From: Paracoccaceae bacterium | GTDB taxonomy: Bacteria > Pseudomonadota > Alphaproteobacteria > Rhodobacterales > Rhodobacteraceae | NCBI GenBank assembly: GCA_002402045.2 | Contig: NVUX02000030.1 | Span: forward strand, 1 to 37,511 | Reading direction: 5' to 3' | DNA: 37,511 nt | Part shown: positions 24,885 to 33,372 of the stretch, in pieces | How the letters are laid out: the number at the start of each line of letters is the position of its first letter | How positions within the stretch are numbered: position 1 is the stretch's first letter | Notes under the pieces: model-generated | What the model was told of the DNA's origin: nothing | Database searches by the model: none | Seen by the model: the letters and a program-made list of their open reading frames with translations, nothing else | Made by a program: the position numbers and the translations under genes

Positions 24885-26521
24885 GCGCCACCGAATCCCT
24901 AATGCGCCTCATAGGCTCGGTAAGCCTACTTTTGTGGGGCCTTTATATGGTGCGCACGGGCGTAACCCGCGCCTTTGGCTCGGAGCTTCACCGGATTGTC
25001 GGGCGTGCAGTTTCAAACCGCATTAGCGCCTTTCTCAGCGGCATCGGCGTGACACTGATTGTGCAATCAAGCACGGCCACAGCGCTGATCATTTCCTCCT
25101 TTGCCGCGCGGGGCGTTATTGCCCTACCCGCGGCTTTGGCAGTAATGCTCGGTGCCGATATTGGCACCACGCTGGTGGCGCAGGTGCTTTCGTTTGACTT
25201 GTCCCTGATGCCCTACATCCTTGTACTGGTTGGCCTTATTTTGCACGGCCCCAAACGAACCAGCAAAACCCGCCAGCTGGGCCGCGCGGTGTTTGGCCTT
25301 GGCCTGATGTTGCTGGCGCTCTCGCTCATTGTGCAAACCTCCGAACCCTTGCGCACATCGGTTATTCTGCAAGATGTATTTAAGTCCATTAGCTCAGAGC
25401 CAATAATCGCTATCCTTTTGGCTGCGCTTCTTACGTGGGTTTCCCACTCAAGCCTTGCCATTGTGCTGCTGGTCATGAGCTTCGCTGTGGGCGGCGTGAT
25501 TAGCATCGACCTTGCCTTCCTGCTGGTGCTCGGTGCCAATTTGGGCGGCGTGGTTCCTCCGATTGTTGCTACGCTCTCTGAGGGAGACCTCGCGCGGCGG
25601 GTGACCTTTGGCAATGCGGGCTTCAAGATCGTCGGCGTACTCTTGTTTCTGCCGTTTCTAGGCTACATGCCAGAGCTTCTGGGCCGCATCTCGGAAGACC
25701 CTGCGCGGCTTGTTGTAAACTTCCACACCTTGTTCAACTTTGCCCTCGCCTTTATTTTTGTACCTCTGGTGCCGCTAGCCGCACGATTGTGGGAGCGGAT
25801 TATTCAGCCAAGCACGAGCATCACAGACGACGACACCCCGCGCTTTCTGGACGAGAACTCCATCAATACGCCCGTGCTGGCGCTGGCCTGTGCCACCCGC
25901 GAAGTTGGCCGGATGGTCGAAACGGTAGACACCATGCTGCGCGGCGTTTCGGAGTGTTTACGCACTGATGATTACAGCAAGGTCGACGAGCTGATCGAGC
26001 TGGATGACCGCGTAGACACGCTTTATGACGACATAAAGTCCTATGTTACCCGGGTTTCGCGGCAGGAAATTGACCAGCCAGAAAGCGACCGCGTGGTGGA
26101 AATTCTGATGTTTACCACCAATTTGGAGCATATGGGCGACATCGTTGAAAGCCTGCTTGGCGCGCTAGTGCGGCGCTCCAAAAAAGATATCAGTTTTTCC
26201 AAAGAGGGGCTGGCAGACCTGCTAGAGCTAAACACCAAGCTGATTTCAAACCTGACGCTGGCTATTAATATCTTTAACTCCGGCGATGTGGTGCTGGCCA
26301 AGCAGCTGATTAAAGATAAAGGGCGGGTAAATAGAATGCAGGGTGGCTTTGTGCAAAACCACCTGGAGCGACTGAAAGAGGGCAAAATCGAAAGCGTTGC
26401 GACCTCGGCCCTGCACATGGATGTGCTGCGGGACCAACGCCGGATTCACTCGCATATTACCGCTGTGGCCTATCCGATTTTGGAGCGAGCGGGCAAGCTG
26501 CGCAAATCGCGGCTGAAATAG
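24881..26521 (+). CDS. Na/Pi-cotransporter family protein with C-terminal PhoU-like domain
   Basis: The 546-residue membrane protein has the two inverted Na_Pi_cotrans repeats, each with the signature QSS/SHSS: VQSSTATALI near residue 62 and SHSSLAIVLL near residue 190. About eight to nine hydrophobic segments lie in residues 5-310. The cytosolic remainder (about 345-530) is helical and PhoU-like (REVGRMVETVDTML, TTNLEHMGDIVE). The family (YjbB, NptA) moves phosphate with sodium; YjbB exports phosphate. ATG 24881 overlaps the stop of the phosphatase gene, so phosphate released by that enzyme and phosphate transport may be co-regulated, which is inference. Confidence 0.88.
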   Translation: MSATESLMRLIGSVSLLLWGLYMVRTGVTRAFGSELHRIVGRAVSNRISAFLSGIGVTLIVQSSTATALIISSFAARGVIALPAALAVMLGADIGTTLVAQVLSFDLSLMPYILVLVGLILHGPKRTSKTRQLGRAVFGLGLMLLALSLIVQTSEPLRTSVILQDVFKSISSEPIIAILLAALLTWVSHSSLAIVLLVMSFAVGGVISIDLAFLLVLGANLGGVVPPIVATLSEGDLARRVTFGNAGFKIVGVLLFLPFLGYMPELLGRISEDPARLVVNFHTLFNFALAFIFVPLVPLAARLWERIIQPSTSITDDDTPRFLDENSINTPVLALACATREVGRMVETVDTMLRGVSECLRTDDYSKVDELIELDDRVDTLYDDIKSYVTRVSRQEIDQPESDRVVEILMFTTNLEHMGDIVESLLGALVRRSKKDISFSKEGLADLLELNTKLISNLTLAINIFNSGDVVLAKQLIKDKGRVNRMQGGFVQNHLERLKEGKIESVATSALHMDVLRDQRRIHSHITAVAYPILERAGKLRKSRLK

Positions 26522-26552
26522 CGGCGAAAAGTTTTGGTTTTTCTCAATTCGG

Positions 26553-26573
26553 GGCTTGCGGAGGCGGCAAGCC
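26553..26573 (+). terminator. Stem-loop between the Na/Pi transporter gene and tRNA-Val
   Basis: GGCTTGC (26553-26559) and GCAAGCC (26567-26573) with a 7-base loop, 32 bases after the transporter stop and 22 bases before the tRNA. No T-run; probably the transporter terminator. Confidence 0.4.
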
Positions 26574-26594
26574 TACTCTAAAACGCCCCTTGTC

Positions 26595-26670
<76 letters not shown>

Positions 26671-26671
26671 T

Positions 26672-27466
26672 TTACCCCCTCCGATACCGCTCCACAAAGT
26701 TCCGTAGCACCCGCTCGGGCGCGTATACGTTTGCGGCATGGACCATCTCAATGAGGCTGTCGGCCTCTTCCGGGGGGAAATAGCCTTTGTGTTTGTAGAT
26801 ATGAATGCGGGTTGCAAACTCGCGCGCGTCGGCCTCGGGGTGGAACTGCGTGGCGTATATATTTTGCTTGTAGCGGATCATCTGGTACGGGCAGGTCGGC
26901 GAGCTGATCAGGTGCGCGCAGCCCTCGGGCAGGGTCTGCAAGGCCTCCTTATGGCCGACAAAGGCATCAAAGTGCTCGGGGAGGTCTTTGGTCAGCGCAT
27001 CCGCCCTGCCCGCCTCCGTGAGGCTGCAATGGCTGGTGCCCGCAGGCTCGCTATAGTGGGCCTTGCTGACAGCGCGGGCGAGGTGGTGGCCAAGAATGCC
27101 GATGCCATAGCAGCAGCCGAGAAACGGGATATCCTGCGCGATAACCTCGGGCATAAGGGACAACACCGCCGCCTCGATCTTCGCCTCTGTTGGGGTTTTG
27201 GCTGACGGGGCGTCTGATACACAGCCCGGCCCACCGCCAACGATAATACCGCCGTAAGATTGCAGGTTTAGGTTGGCGGGCAACGGCTCCACATCCAACC
27301 GGATGCGGTGGGTTTGCGCGGGGGTAAGGCCCGCCTTATGCAGAATCGCCGCGTATTCACTGTCCGCCGCTTCTGGCTCGGGGCGGAGTTGGAGGATGAG
27401 GAAGGGGGGGAGTTCAAAGTTTGCCTTTTCTAAGATTACTATTTCGTTCCAAAACTTTATTCTCAA
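26672..27466 (-). CDS. Class I glutamine amidotransferase domain protein (GMP-synthase-like)
   Basis: The 264-residue protein hydrolyses glutamine or a related amide: nucleophile C119 in GCCYG, and catalytic H209 and E211 in QFHPEAD. It is a stand-alone GATase1 domain, similar to the proteins annotated as GMP-synthase-like or gamma-glutamyl-gamma-aminobutyrate hydrolase-like. The conserved family start is about residue 21 (PFLILQLRPE). The only ordinary start codon in frame is TTG 27466, which adds 20 unrelated residues and lies 53 bases inside the upstream gene. The codons just before residue 17 are AT-rich, like that upstream gene. The native start appears to have been replaced. Translation may rely on coupling with the upstream gene. 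Confidence 0.8.
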   Translation of the reverse strand: MRIKFWNEIVILEKANFELPPFLILQLRPEPEAADSEYAAILHKAGLTPAQTHRIRLDVEPLPANLNLQSYGGIIVGGGPGCVSDAPSAKTPTEAKIEAAVLSLMPEVIAQDIPFLGCCYGIGILGHHLARAVSKAHYSEPAGTSHCSLTEAGRADALTKDLPEHFDAFVGHKEALQTLPEGCAHLISSPTCPYQMIRYKQNIYATQFHPEADAREFATRIHIYKHKGYFPPEEADSLIEMVHAANVYAPERVLRNFVERYRRG

Positions 27467-28535
27467 ATAAGATTCCAGTTGGTCGGATTAACGCATTGCT
27501 TTCTTTTTCTTTTCCTACTTCCATTACATTTGAATCATCAAACAAAAATAGAACTCTTGATAGTTGACTTTCTGAAAGGCTATCTAAAAAACTGGGCCGA
27601 AAATAGGTATTTTCTGTATGGCATAAACAAGCTTTCAAGGCAGCCTCGGCGAGATGCATGTCCGGTACTTCTGAAATTGCACAAACAAAGTCATGTGCTG
27701 CTTTATCATTCTTGTCATTCACCGCAGAAATCGAGAAGAATGTATTCCCATTCTTAAGAGGTAACACAGAAAGTTGAGCATAGTTAAATGGTCCATTCCC
27801 ACCAAATCGTTGTAGTTTTCTGCCCTTAAAGTCGGTTTCAATACAAAAGCTTCCCGTACCGCAAAATGGGAGTGTTCCTTCAATTATAGCAGTATGGAAA
27901 TAGAGCTTTCGTACACTTTTCTTGCCAATTATTTTTTCAAATGTTTTTTTAAGCTCCCAACAATAGCGGGCATACACTAACATATTATGGGTCTCGTTAA
28001 CCATTATGTCAGGCTCAAATGGAAATTCGATCTTTGCGGCATCTAAAAGCCACTTTTGAAACACCGCTGCATTTGTATGAATAACTGTTTCGTAGCAATG
28101 TGCTCGATAGGCTGAAAGAAGGGCGTCTTGATAACCCCTATTAAGGTTTCTATTTTCAATCTTTTTAAAAACCTCGTTATCATGTTTGCCGCAAAACCCA
28201 GGGAATGTAGATGCACGCGATACGTGGATTTTCTGAAAACCCAAATCACCTTCAAATGTTACTCTCTTTGCATTTGGGCCATTATTGAATCCACAGACGA
28301 ATCCATCTTCAGAAATCTGAGACAGCACATATTTTCTTTGTATTCCGTGTGATTTTATTACGGGGTTACCGCAAAACCTATCATTTTCGAAGTAGGTACA
28401 TCCAGTATGCTTTCCGAATTTTCGCTGGCCGGATAGTAATTCATTGATGTGTTTATAAACAACTTTTCCATGGCAATTAGCATATATTTCGCCACTGCCA
28501 CAGAAGCATTTTTTTTGAGGGTCGAAAGGGCTCAA
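27414..28535 (-). CDS. AT-rich orphan protein with N-terminal SEC-C motif and a second Cys/His zinc module
   Basis: I do not recognise a named family. The 373-residue product starts with a SEC-C-type zinc motif, C10-x-C12-x8-C21-H22 in CFCGSGEIYANCH. A second Cys/His-rich region follows: C46, C55, then IKSHGIQ with H63, and C115-x2-H118 in GFCGKHD. Its spacing recalls the treble-clef/HNH-like zinc modules found in some defence and housekeeping proteins. The remaining 250 residues are mixed alpha/beta without a catalytic motif I can name. Start is TTG 28535 with GAGGT about 8 bases upstream. It begins 8 bases after the ettA stop on the same strand and ends inside the amidotransferase gene. Its base composition is clearly more AT-rich than its neighbours, suggesting recent acquisition. 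Confidence 0.75.
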   Translation of the reverse strand: MSPFDPQKKCFCGSGEIYANCHGKVVYKHINELLSGQRKFGKHTGCTYFENDRFCGNPVIKSHGIQRKYVLSQISEDGFVCGFNNGPNAKRVTFEGDLGFQKIHVSRASTFPGFCGKHDNEVFKKIENRNLNRGYQDALLSAYRAHCYETVIHTNAAVFQKWLLDAAKIEFPFEPDIMVNETHNMLVYARYCWELKKTFEKIIGKKSVRKLYFHTAIIEGTLPFCGTGSFCIETDFKGRKLQRFGGNGPFNYAQLSVLPLKNGNTFFSISAVNDKNDKAAHDFVCAISEVPDMHLAEAALKACLCHTENTYFRPSFLDSLSESQLSRVLFLFDDSNVMEVGKEKESNALIRPTGILFENKVLERNSNLRKGKL

Positions 28536-28543
28536 AATAGTAA

Positions 28544-30199
28544 CTACCTCGTAAACTTCTTATACTTCATCCGTTTCGGCTTCACGCTTTCCGGCCCCAA
28601 GCGGCGAATTTTGTCGGCTTCGTAATCGGCAAAGTTGCCCTCGAACCATTCCACATGGCCATCACCTTCAAACGCGAGCATGTGGGTGCAGAGGCGGTCT
28701 AGGAAAAAGCGGTCGTGGGAGATGATAACGGCGCAGCCGGCGAAATCTTCGATTGCGTCTTCCAGCGCCCGCAGGGTTTCGACGTCCAAATCATTGGTTG
28801 GCTCATCGAGGAGGAGGACGTTGCCACCCTCGCGCAGGAGCTTGGCCATGTGCACGCGGTTACGCTCACCACCCGAAAGCAGGTTCATGGTTTTTTGCTG
28901 GCTGCCGCCTTTGAAGTTAAACGACGAGCAATAGGCGCGGCCATTCACTTCGGCATCGCCGAGTTTAATTACGTCTTGGCCGTCGGAAATTTCCTCAAAC
29001 ACGGTTTTTTTGTCGTCGAGGCGATCACGGGATTGGTCAACGTAGGAAAGCTTTACGGTGTCACCGTATTCTATGGTGCCGGAATCTGGTTCCTCTTGCC
29101 CTGTGAGCATGCGGAACAGGGTGGATTTACCGGCGCCGTTGGGGCCAATAACGCCAACAATGCCGCCGGGGGGGAGGCTGAAGCTAAGGTTGTCGACCAG
29201 AAGTTTATCGCCGTAACCTTTTGAAAGGCCTTCAACTTCGATCACTTTATTGCCAAGGCGCGGCCCGTTGGGAATGATGATTTGGGCTTTGCCAACCTTA
29301 TCGCGCTCGGACTGGTTCGCCAGCTCGTTATAGGCATTAATACGGGCTTTGGATTTGGCTTGGCGGGCTTTGGGGGACTGGCGCATCCAGTCCAGCTCGC
29401 GCTCCAGCGTGCGCATTTTGGCTTTGTCAGATTTGGCCTCATGCTCCATGCGCTTGGCTTTTTGCTCTAGCCACGCCGAGTAATTGCCCTCGTAAGGCAT
29501 GCCGCGGCCACCGTCCAGCTCAAGGATCCAGCTGGTGATGTCATCAAGGAAATAACGGTCGTGGGTAACGCAGAGGATGGTGCCTTTGTAGTCAATCAGG
29601 TGCTGCTGGAGCCACGCGATGGTTTCGGCATCAAGGTGGTTGGTTGGCTCGTCGAGGAGCAGCATATCGGGGGCCTCAAGCAGCAGCTTGCACAGGGCCA
29701 CGCGGCGGGCTTCACCGCCCGAAAGGGTGGAGACGTCAGCGTCATCTGGCGGGCAGCGCAGGGCTTCCATGGCGATGTCGATGCTGGAGTCGAGGTTCCA
29801 GATATCTTCAGCGTCGATCTGGTCCTGCAAGGTGGCCATTTCGTCGGCGGTTTCTTCGGAGTAATTCATGGCGAGGTCATTATAGCGCGCCAATACGGCC
29901 TGTTTTTCGGCCACCGCGAGCATAACGTTTTCACGCACAGTCAGGCTCTCATCAAGCTTTGGCTCCTGCGGCAGATAGCCGATTTTAGCGCCCTCAGCGA
30001 GCCATGCCTCACCCTGAAAGTCTTTGTCCATGCCGGCCATGATCTTCATCAAGGATGATTTACCGGCCCCGTTGGAGCCAACCACACCGATTTTCACGCC
30101 GGGGAGAAAGGACAGATGGATGTTTTCAAACAGTTTTTTGCCGCCGGGGAAAGCTTTGGATACGCCTTCCATGTGATAAACGTATTGATATGATGCCAT
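28544..30199 (-). CDS. ettA: Energy-dependent translational throttle protein EttA (ABC-F)
   Basis: The 551-residue cytosolic protein is an ABC-F translation factor that binds the ribosomal E site and responds to ATP/ADP ratio. Two ABC domains are visible: first Walker A GSNGAGKSS, signature LSGGEARRVAL and LLLDEPTNHLD; second GPNGAGKST, LSGGERNRVHM and LLLDEPTNDLD. The linker between them is the charged helical P-site tRNA-interaction segment (KMRTLERELDWMRQ). Length matches enteric EttA (555). ATG 30199 gives the conserved start MASYQYVYHMEGVSK; 22 upstream in-frame codons look non-coding. AT-rich orphan genes lie immediately on both sides. Confidence 0.95.
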   Translation of the reverse strand: MASYQYVYHMEGVSKAFPGGKKLFENIHLSFLPGVKIGVVGSNGAGKSSLMKIMAGMDKDFQGEAWLAEGAKIGYLPQEPKLDESLTVRENVMLAVAEKQAVLARYNDLAMNYSEETADEMATLQDQIDAEDIWNLDSSIDIAMEALRCPPDDADVSTLSGGEARRVALCKLLLEAPDMLLLDEPTNHLDAETIAWLQQHLIDYKGTILCVTHDRYFLDDITSWILELDGGRGMPYEGNYSAWLEQKAKRMEHEAKSDKAKMRTLERELDWMRQSPKARQAKSKARINAYNELANQSERDKVGKAQIIIPNGPRLGNKVIEVEGLSKGYGDKLLVDNLSFSLPPGGIVGVIGPNGAGKSTLFRMLTGQEEPDSGTIEYGDTVKLSYVDQSRDRLDDKKTVFEEISDGQDVIKLGDAEVNGRAYCSSFNFKGGSQQKTMNLLSGGERNRVHMAKLLREGGNVLLLDEPTNDLDVETLRALEDAIEDFAGCAVIISHDRFFLDRLCTHMLAFEGDGHVEWFEGNFADYEADKIRRLGPESVKPKRMKYKKFTR

Positions 30200-30333
30200 T
30201 TTGAAGGGTGCTCCTGTGGGGATTCTTGCTTGGCTTGTTTTAACCAACCTTATCAACTGCCGCAATGCGTGATAAAAAACTAAAGAGTAATCTAAACTCG
30301 CAAACTATAAAACATCCTCGGAGAATGCTATCT

Positions 30334-31116
30334 ATGAAAAATAAGAAAATTGTCTTTCTTCACGAGCTAAAATTTACCGACCACGATATTGAAGAAATCG
30401 GAAGGGATACTTACGCATTTATCGCAACTTTTGCATATGCGATTGATGAAATATCAGTTTTTCTGAAGCTGGTCATACAATCGCACGGAAACAAGCCTAA
30501 CGATGAGACGTTACTTCAAATGTTTGCAATTCAGCAAAACACAATAACCAGAGTCCTTTCTGCAAAACTCGTTGAAACCATAAAGCTCTTTGGAGACTAT
30601 GAAAGACATTTGAAAAAAGAAGGGAAGGAAAAGTACTTAAATGCATTGCAGCCAAGTGTTGAGGCTTTGAAGCTTATAACCCGATCACCAAGCTTCAACG
30701 TTTCACGAAGGCTCAGAAATAAAGTAACCAATCATTATCTTTTCAAGGATAGTCTCCAGAATATGGACGGGAGCGTTTCCTCGAACGCCTCAAAATCCAT
30801 TTTTCTCCATTTAAGTCAGGGAAATTCCTTTGCCCCACTTGGAGAAGAAGTGGTTTTTTTAGGTAGGTTTTGGCGTTACTTCGAAGAGGAAACAAAGCTC
30901 AAACCAAATATGGATCGAATCCATGAGTGGATTGACTGGAACCAGTCCGCTGCCAAGTGGGCAATTAAGACCTTCAATGCATTTATTATCTGGCTTCATC
31001 ACAATGAATTTCCTGAAAAATACGGCCAGAGAACAATACACTATCTTGAGCCAGAACTATACGGTGAACTAGGGATTAACCGACTTCCTATTGTATTTGG
31101 CATTTCGGATGAATGA
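30334..31116 (+). CDS. AT-rich orphan, mostly helical protein with a HEPN-like R-x5-H motif
   Basis: I do not recognise a named family. The 260-residue protein appears largely alpha-helical, with long amphipathic stretches and many Lys/Glu. The segment RLRNKVTNHYLF holds R128 and H134, matching the R-(polar)-x4-H signature of HEPN ribonuclease and toxin domains. The motif is short and chance occurrence is possible. No membrane segment or signal peptide is seen. ATG 30334 has GGAGA 9 bases upstream; ATG 30325 and the far upstream ATG 30265 are alternatives. It is divergent from ettA, with a clear shift to AT-rich composition from about 30255 to 31140. The next gene (PBP4-type) starts 112 bases after it. 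Confidence 0.7.
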   Translation: MKNKKIVFLHELKFTDHDIEEIGRDTYAFIATFAYAIDEISVFLKLVIQSHGNKPNDETLLQMFAIQQNTITRVLSAKLVETIKLFGDYERHLKKEGKEKYLNALQPSVEALKLITRSPSFNVSRRLRNKVTNHYLFKDSLQNMDGSVSSNASKSIFLHLSQGNSFAPLGEEVVFLGRFWRYFEEETKLKPNMDRIHEWIDWNQSAAKWAIKTFNAFIIWLHHNEFPEKYGQRTIHYLEPELYGELGINRLPIVFGISDE

Positions 31117-31228
31117 CTTTGTATCAATCAAACAAAAAGATCATGACTTGTGCATTGATCCCCTCGCTCACCCGCGATACCCTCCCCCAAATCATTCGCC
31201 ATAAGCGCGAAGTAGGGATGGAAATAGT

Positions 31229-32692
31229 TTGCGGTTAACGAGACGGGCATTATTGGCGGGGGTGTCGGCATTTGTGCCGGTGCTGGCTTACGGGGAAAGC
31301 GTGGAGCGGCCACCGGCGCGGGCGGGACGGGTGACGCCGCCCTCTTCTTTTGAGGCTATATTTCAAGCTAGCGGGCTGGCTGAAAACTGTAGTTGTGTGC
31401 TGATGGACCTGCAAAGCGGGCGAATTCTTGAGGGGCATAACCCTGATCTGGCGCGGCCTCCGGCGTCTGTTACCAAGGCGATGACGGCGCTTTATGCGCA
31501 GGCAAAGCTGGGGAATGACCATAGGTTTGAAACCACGCTTGTGAGCACGGGGCCGATTAACAACGGCACGCTGGAGGGGGACCTTTACCTTGTGGGCGGG
31601 GGCGACCCAACGCTGGACACCGACGGGCTAAACCGTTTGGCTAAGGCTGCCATGGCCACGGGGCTGCGGCGAATATCGGGGAGGTTTTATGTGGTTAGCT
31701 CGGCGCTGCCGCTGATTGAGGCGATAGACCCGACCCAGCCTATTCAGGTGGGGTATAACCCCGGAATTTCAGGGCTGAACCTGAATTATAACCGGGTATA
31801 TTTTGAGTGGAAGCGCCAGAGCGGGCAGTATCGCGTGACGATGGATGCGCGCTCGGAGCGGGTGCGGCCTCGGGTGGCCAGCGCCACGATGAACATTTCG
31901 CCGCGGGGCGCGCCGACTTATGGTTATGAGCATCGTGATGGGGTGGAACGCTGGAGCGTGGCGCAAGGGGCGCTGGGCAATGGTGGCGGGCGCTGGCTGC
32001 CGGTACGCGACCCGGCAACTTATGGTGCCGAAGTGTTTCAGGTTTTAGCGGGGGCGCAGGGGATTACCCTGCCGAAAGCGCAAAATCGCGAGCGGGTAGC
32101 GCGGGGCGCGGTGATTGCACGGCTGCAAAGCGAGGACTTACGCAGCATCACGCGCAATATGCTGCGCTATTCAACCAACCTCACGGCCGAAGTGCTAGGG
32201 CTGAGCGCCACGCAGGCGGCAGGTGGGCGCACGGGGAGCTTACGGGCCTCTGCGCAAGCCATGGGGCGCTGGGTGGCGCAGCAGTCGCGCCAAAGCCGAC
32301 CTGACCTGTTTAACCATTCGGGACTGACTGACAGATCAAGGATTTCGGCCAAGGAAATGGCGCTATTTTTGGCCAAGCCGCGCAGCCGAAACGGGCTGGC
32401 AGGAATAATGAAGGAAATTGGACTGCAAAATGCGCGTGGTGACGGGGTGGAAATTCCGGGCGTGCGGATTTTTGCCAAATCGGGCACGCTCAATTTTACC
32501 CGCGGGCTGGCGGGCTATATTGAGAAAAACGGCGAGCAGCGCTATGCGTTTGCGATATTCTCGGCCGATATGGCGGCGCGGCGGGCAGCTGCGCCAAGTG
32601 CAGAGCGCCCCGCTGGCGCGCGGCGCTGGCGCGGCATTGCCAAAGCGCAGGAAAAGGCGCTGCTTTATCGCTGGGCGAGCGCGCTTAGTTAG
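31229..32692 (+). CDS. dacB: D-alanyl-D-alanine carboxypeptidase/endopeptidase, PBP4 type
   Basis: The 487-residue periplasmic enzyme trims or cleaves D-Ala cross-links of peptidoglycan. Penicillin-binding motifs: S80-V-T-K83 (SxxK), S315-T-N317 (SxN) and K417-S-G-T420 (KTG-type). The long stretch between SxxK and SxN is the class C (PBP4) insertion domain. The N-terminus has a signal with an RR pair (LTRRALLAGVSAFV), possibly Tat-like, with cleavage near VLAYGES. Start TTG 31229 is supported by GGGATGG about 10 bases upstream; no ATG lies in frame before the signal sequence. Its stop overlaps the stop of the convergent SH3 gene by 8 bases. Confidence 0.88.
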   Translation: MRLTRRALLAGVSAFVPVLAYGESVERPPARAGRVTPPSSFEAIFQASGLAENCSCVLMDLQSGRILEGHNPDLARPPASVTKAMTALYAQAKLGNDHRFETTLVSTGPINNGTLEGDLYLVGGGDPTLDTDGLNRLAKAAMATGLRRISGRFYVVSSALPLIEAIDPTQPIQVGYNPGISGLNLNYNRVYFEWKRQSGQYRVTMDARSERVRPRVASATMNISPRGAPTYGYEHRDGVERWSVAQGALGNGGGRWLPVRDPATYGAEVFQVLAGAQGITLPKAQNRERVARGAVIARLQSEDLRSITRNMLRYSTNLTAEVLGLSATQAAGGRTGSLRASAQAMGRWVAQQSRQSRPDLFNHSGLTDRSRISAKEMALFLAKPRSRNGLAGIMKEIGLQNARGDGVEIPGVRIFAKSGTLNFTRGLAGYIEKNGEQRYAFAIFSADMAARRAAAPSAERPAGARRWRGIAKAQEKALLYRWASALS

Positions 32693-33308
32693 TAACGGCT
32701 TGGCAACAGCCCGATCGAAGCTGCAATCCGTTTGAGGACGGATTGATAACGCGCAATTGCCAGCCATATGTCCGGTCGCTCATACCATCAGAACATTCGG
32801 CGCGGTCTAGCACGCCCGTGAATTCACCGGCTGTGAACGCAAAGCTATAGGGCTGCATACCTATGGCTGTGGTTGACTGCGTGATCGGGCGAGACTGGGT
32901 CTCTAGGCTTGAATCGCTGCGGTCAGTAAACTCGAAAGTCTGATCTGGCAAAATAAATGCGGTCCAAACCGGCTCAGTGCCCGAGCAGCTAAGGCCCATC
33001 GGCATTTCACTATCGGGAAGATGTGGCAGTGGCGACGGGGTTAAGAACCGCATCGCGATCCAGCCGTTGCGCTCTTGCCAGATAAATTCGCCCCATTTGC
33101 CATCGTCGCTAAGCGCGATCACTTCGATCCGTTCATTGGCGGCAAGGTCGCCAATGTCAGCACTAGTGCCGCTTGGCGCTTGCCGCACATTGAGCGTATC
33201 GTTGGAAGCGATGCCGGTGACGGTGAAAACATCTGGCAAGATAACAGACTGTGCATGGGCGACCACCGCAGAGAGTGCTAGTCCGATAACAATAAGAATG
33301 AGTTTCAT
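32685..33308 (-). CDS. Periplasmic SH3-domain protein
   Basis: The 207-residue protein has a Sec signal peptide (MKLILIVIGLALSAVVAH, cleavage after AHA). A bacterial SH3 domain at about residues 30-88 (DTLNVRQAPSG, NERIEVIALSDDGKW, NGWIAMRFL) follows. The C-terminal domain (about 105-207) contains CSGTEPVWTAFI and several cysteines (e.g. RAECSDGMSD and the CC near the end); it resembles a small beta-barrel often found in YcfL/COG3650-type proteins. SH3 domains of this class often bind peptidoglycan, and the neighbour is a wall enzyme. GAGG precedes ATG 33308. The stop overlaps the convergent PBP4-type gene. Confidence 0.78.
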   Translation of the reverse strand: MKLILIVIGLALSAVVAHAQSVILPDVFTVTGIASNDTLNVRQAPSGTSADIGDLAANERIEVIALSDDGKWGEFIWQERNGWIAMRFLTPSPLPHLPDSEMPMGLSCSGTEPVWTAFILPDQTFEFTDRSDSSLETQSRPITQSTTAIGMQPYSFAFTAGEFTGVLDRAECSDGMSDRTYGWQLRVINPSSNGLQLRSGCCQAVTN

Positions 33309-33372
33309 TTTTGCCTCGTTAAATTTTTGCTTTCAACTATTGTAGAGCAAAATAGAAAATAAGGTGAAAAAA

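Noticed and set aside
27405-27420. Simple sequencing frameshift in the C7 run fusing the zinc protein and the amidotransferase
   Set aside because: A shift there would join the AT-rich gene's end to the amidotransferase domain, but both proteins look complete in length and the composition break coincides with the gene boundary. It is not excluded without reads.
30200-30265. 22-codon N-terminal extension of EttA
   Set aside because: EttA proteins begin at the MASYQY-type sequence matched by ATG 30199; the extension is unlike the family and overlaps the divergent gene's upstream region.
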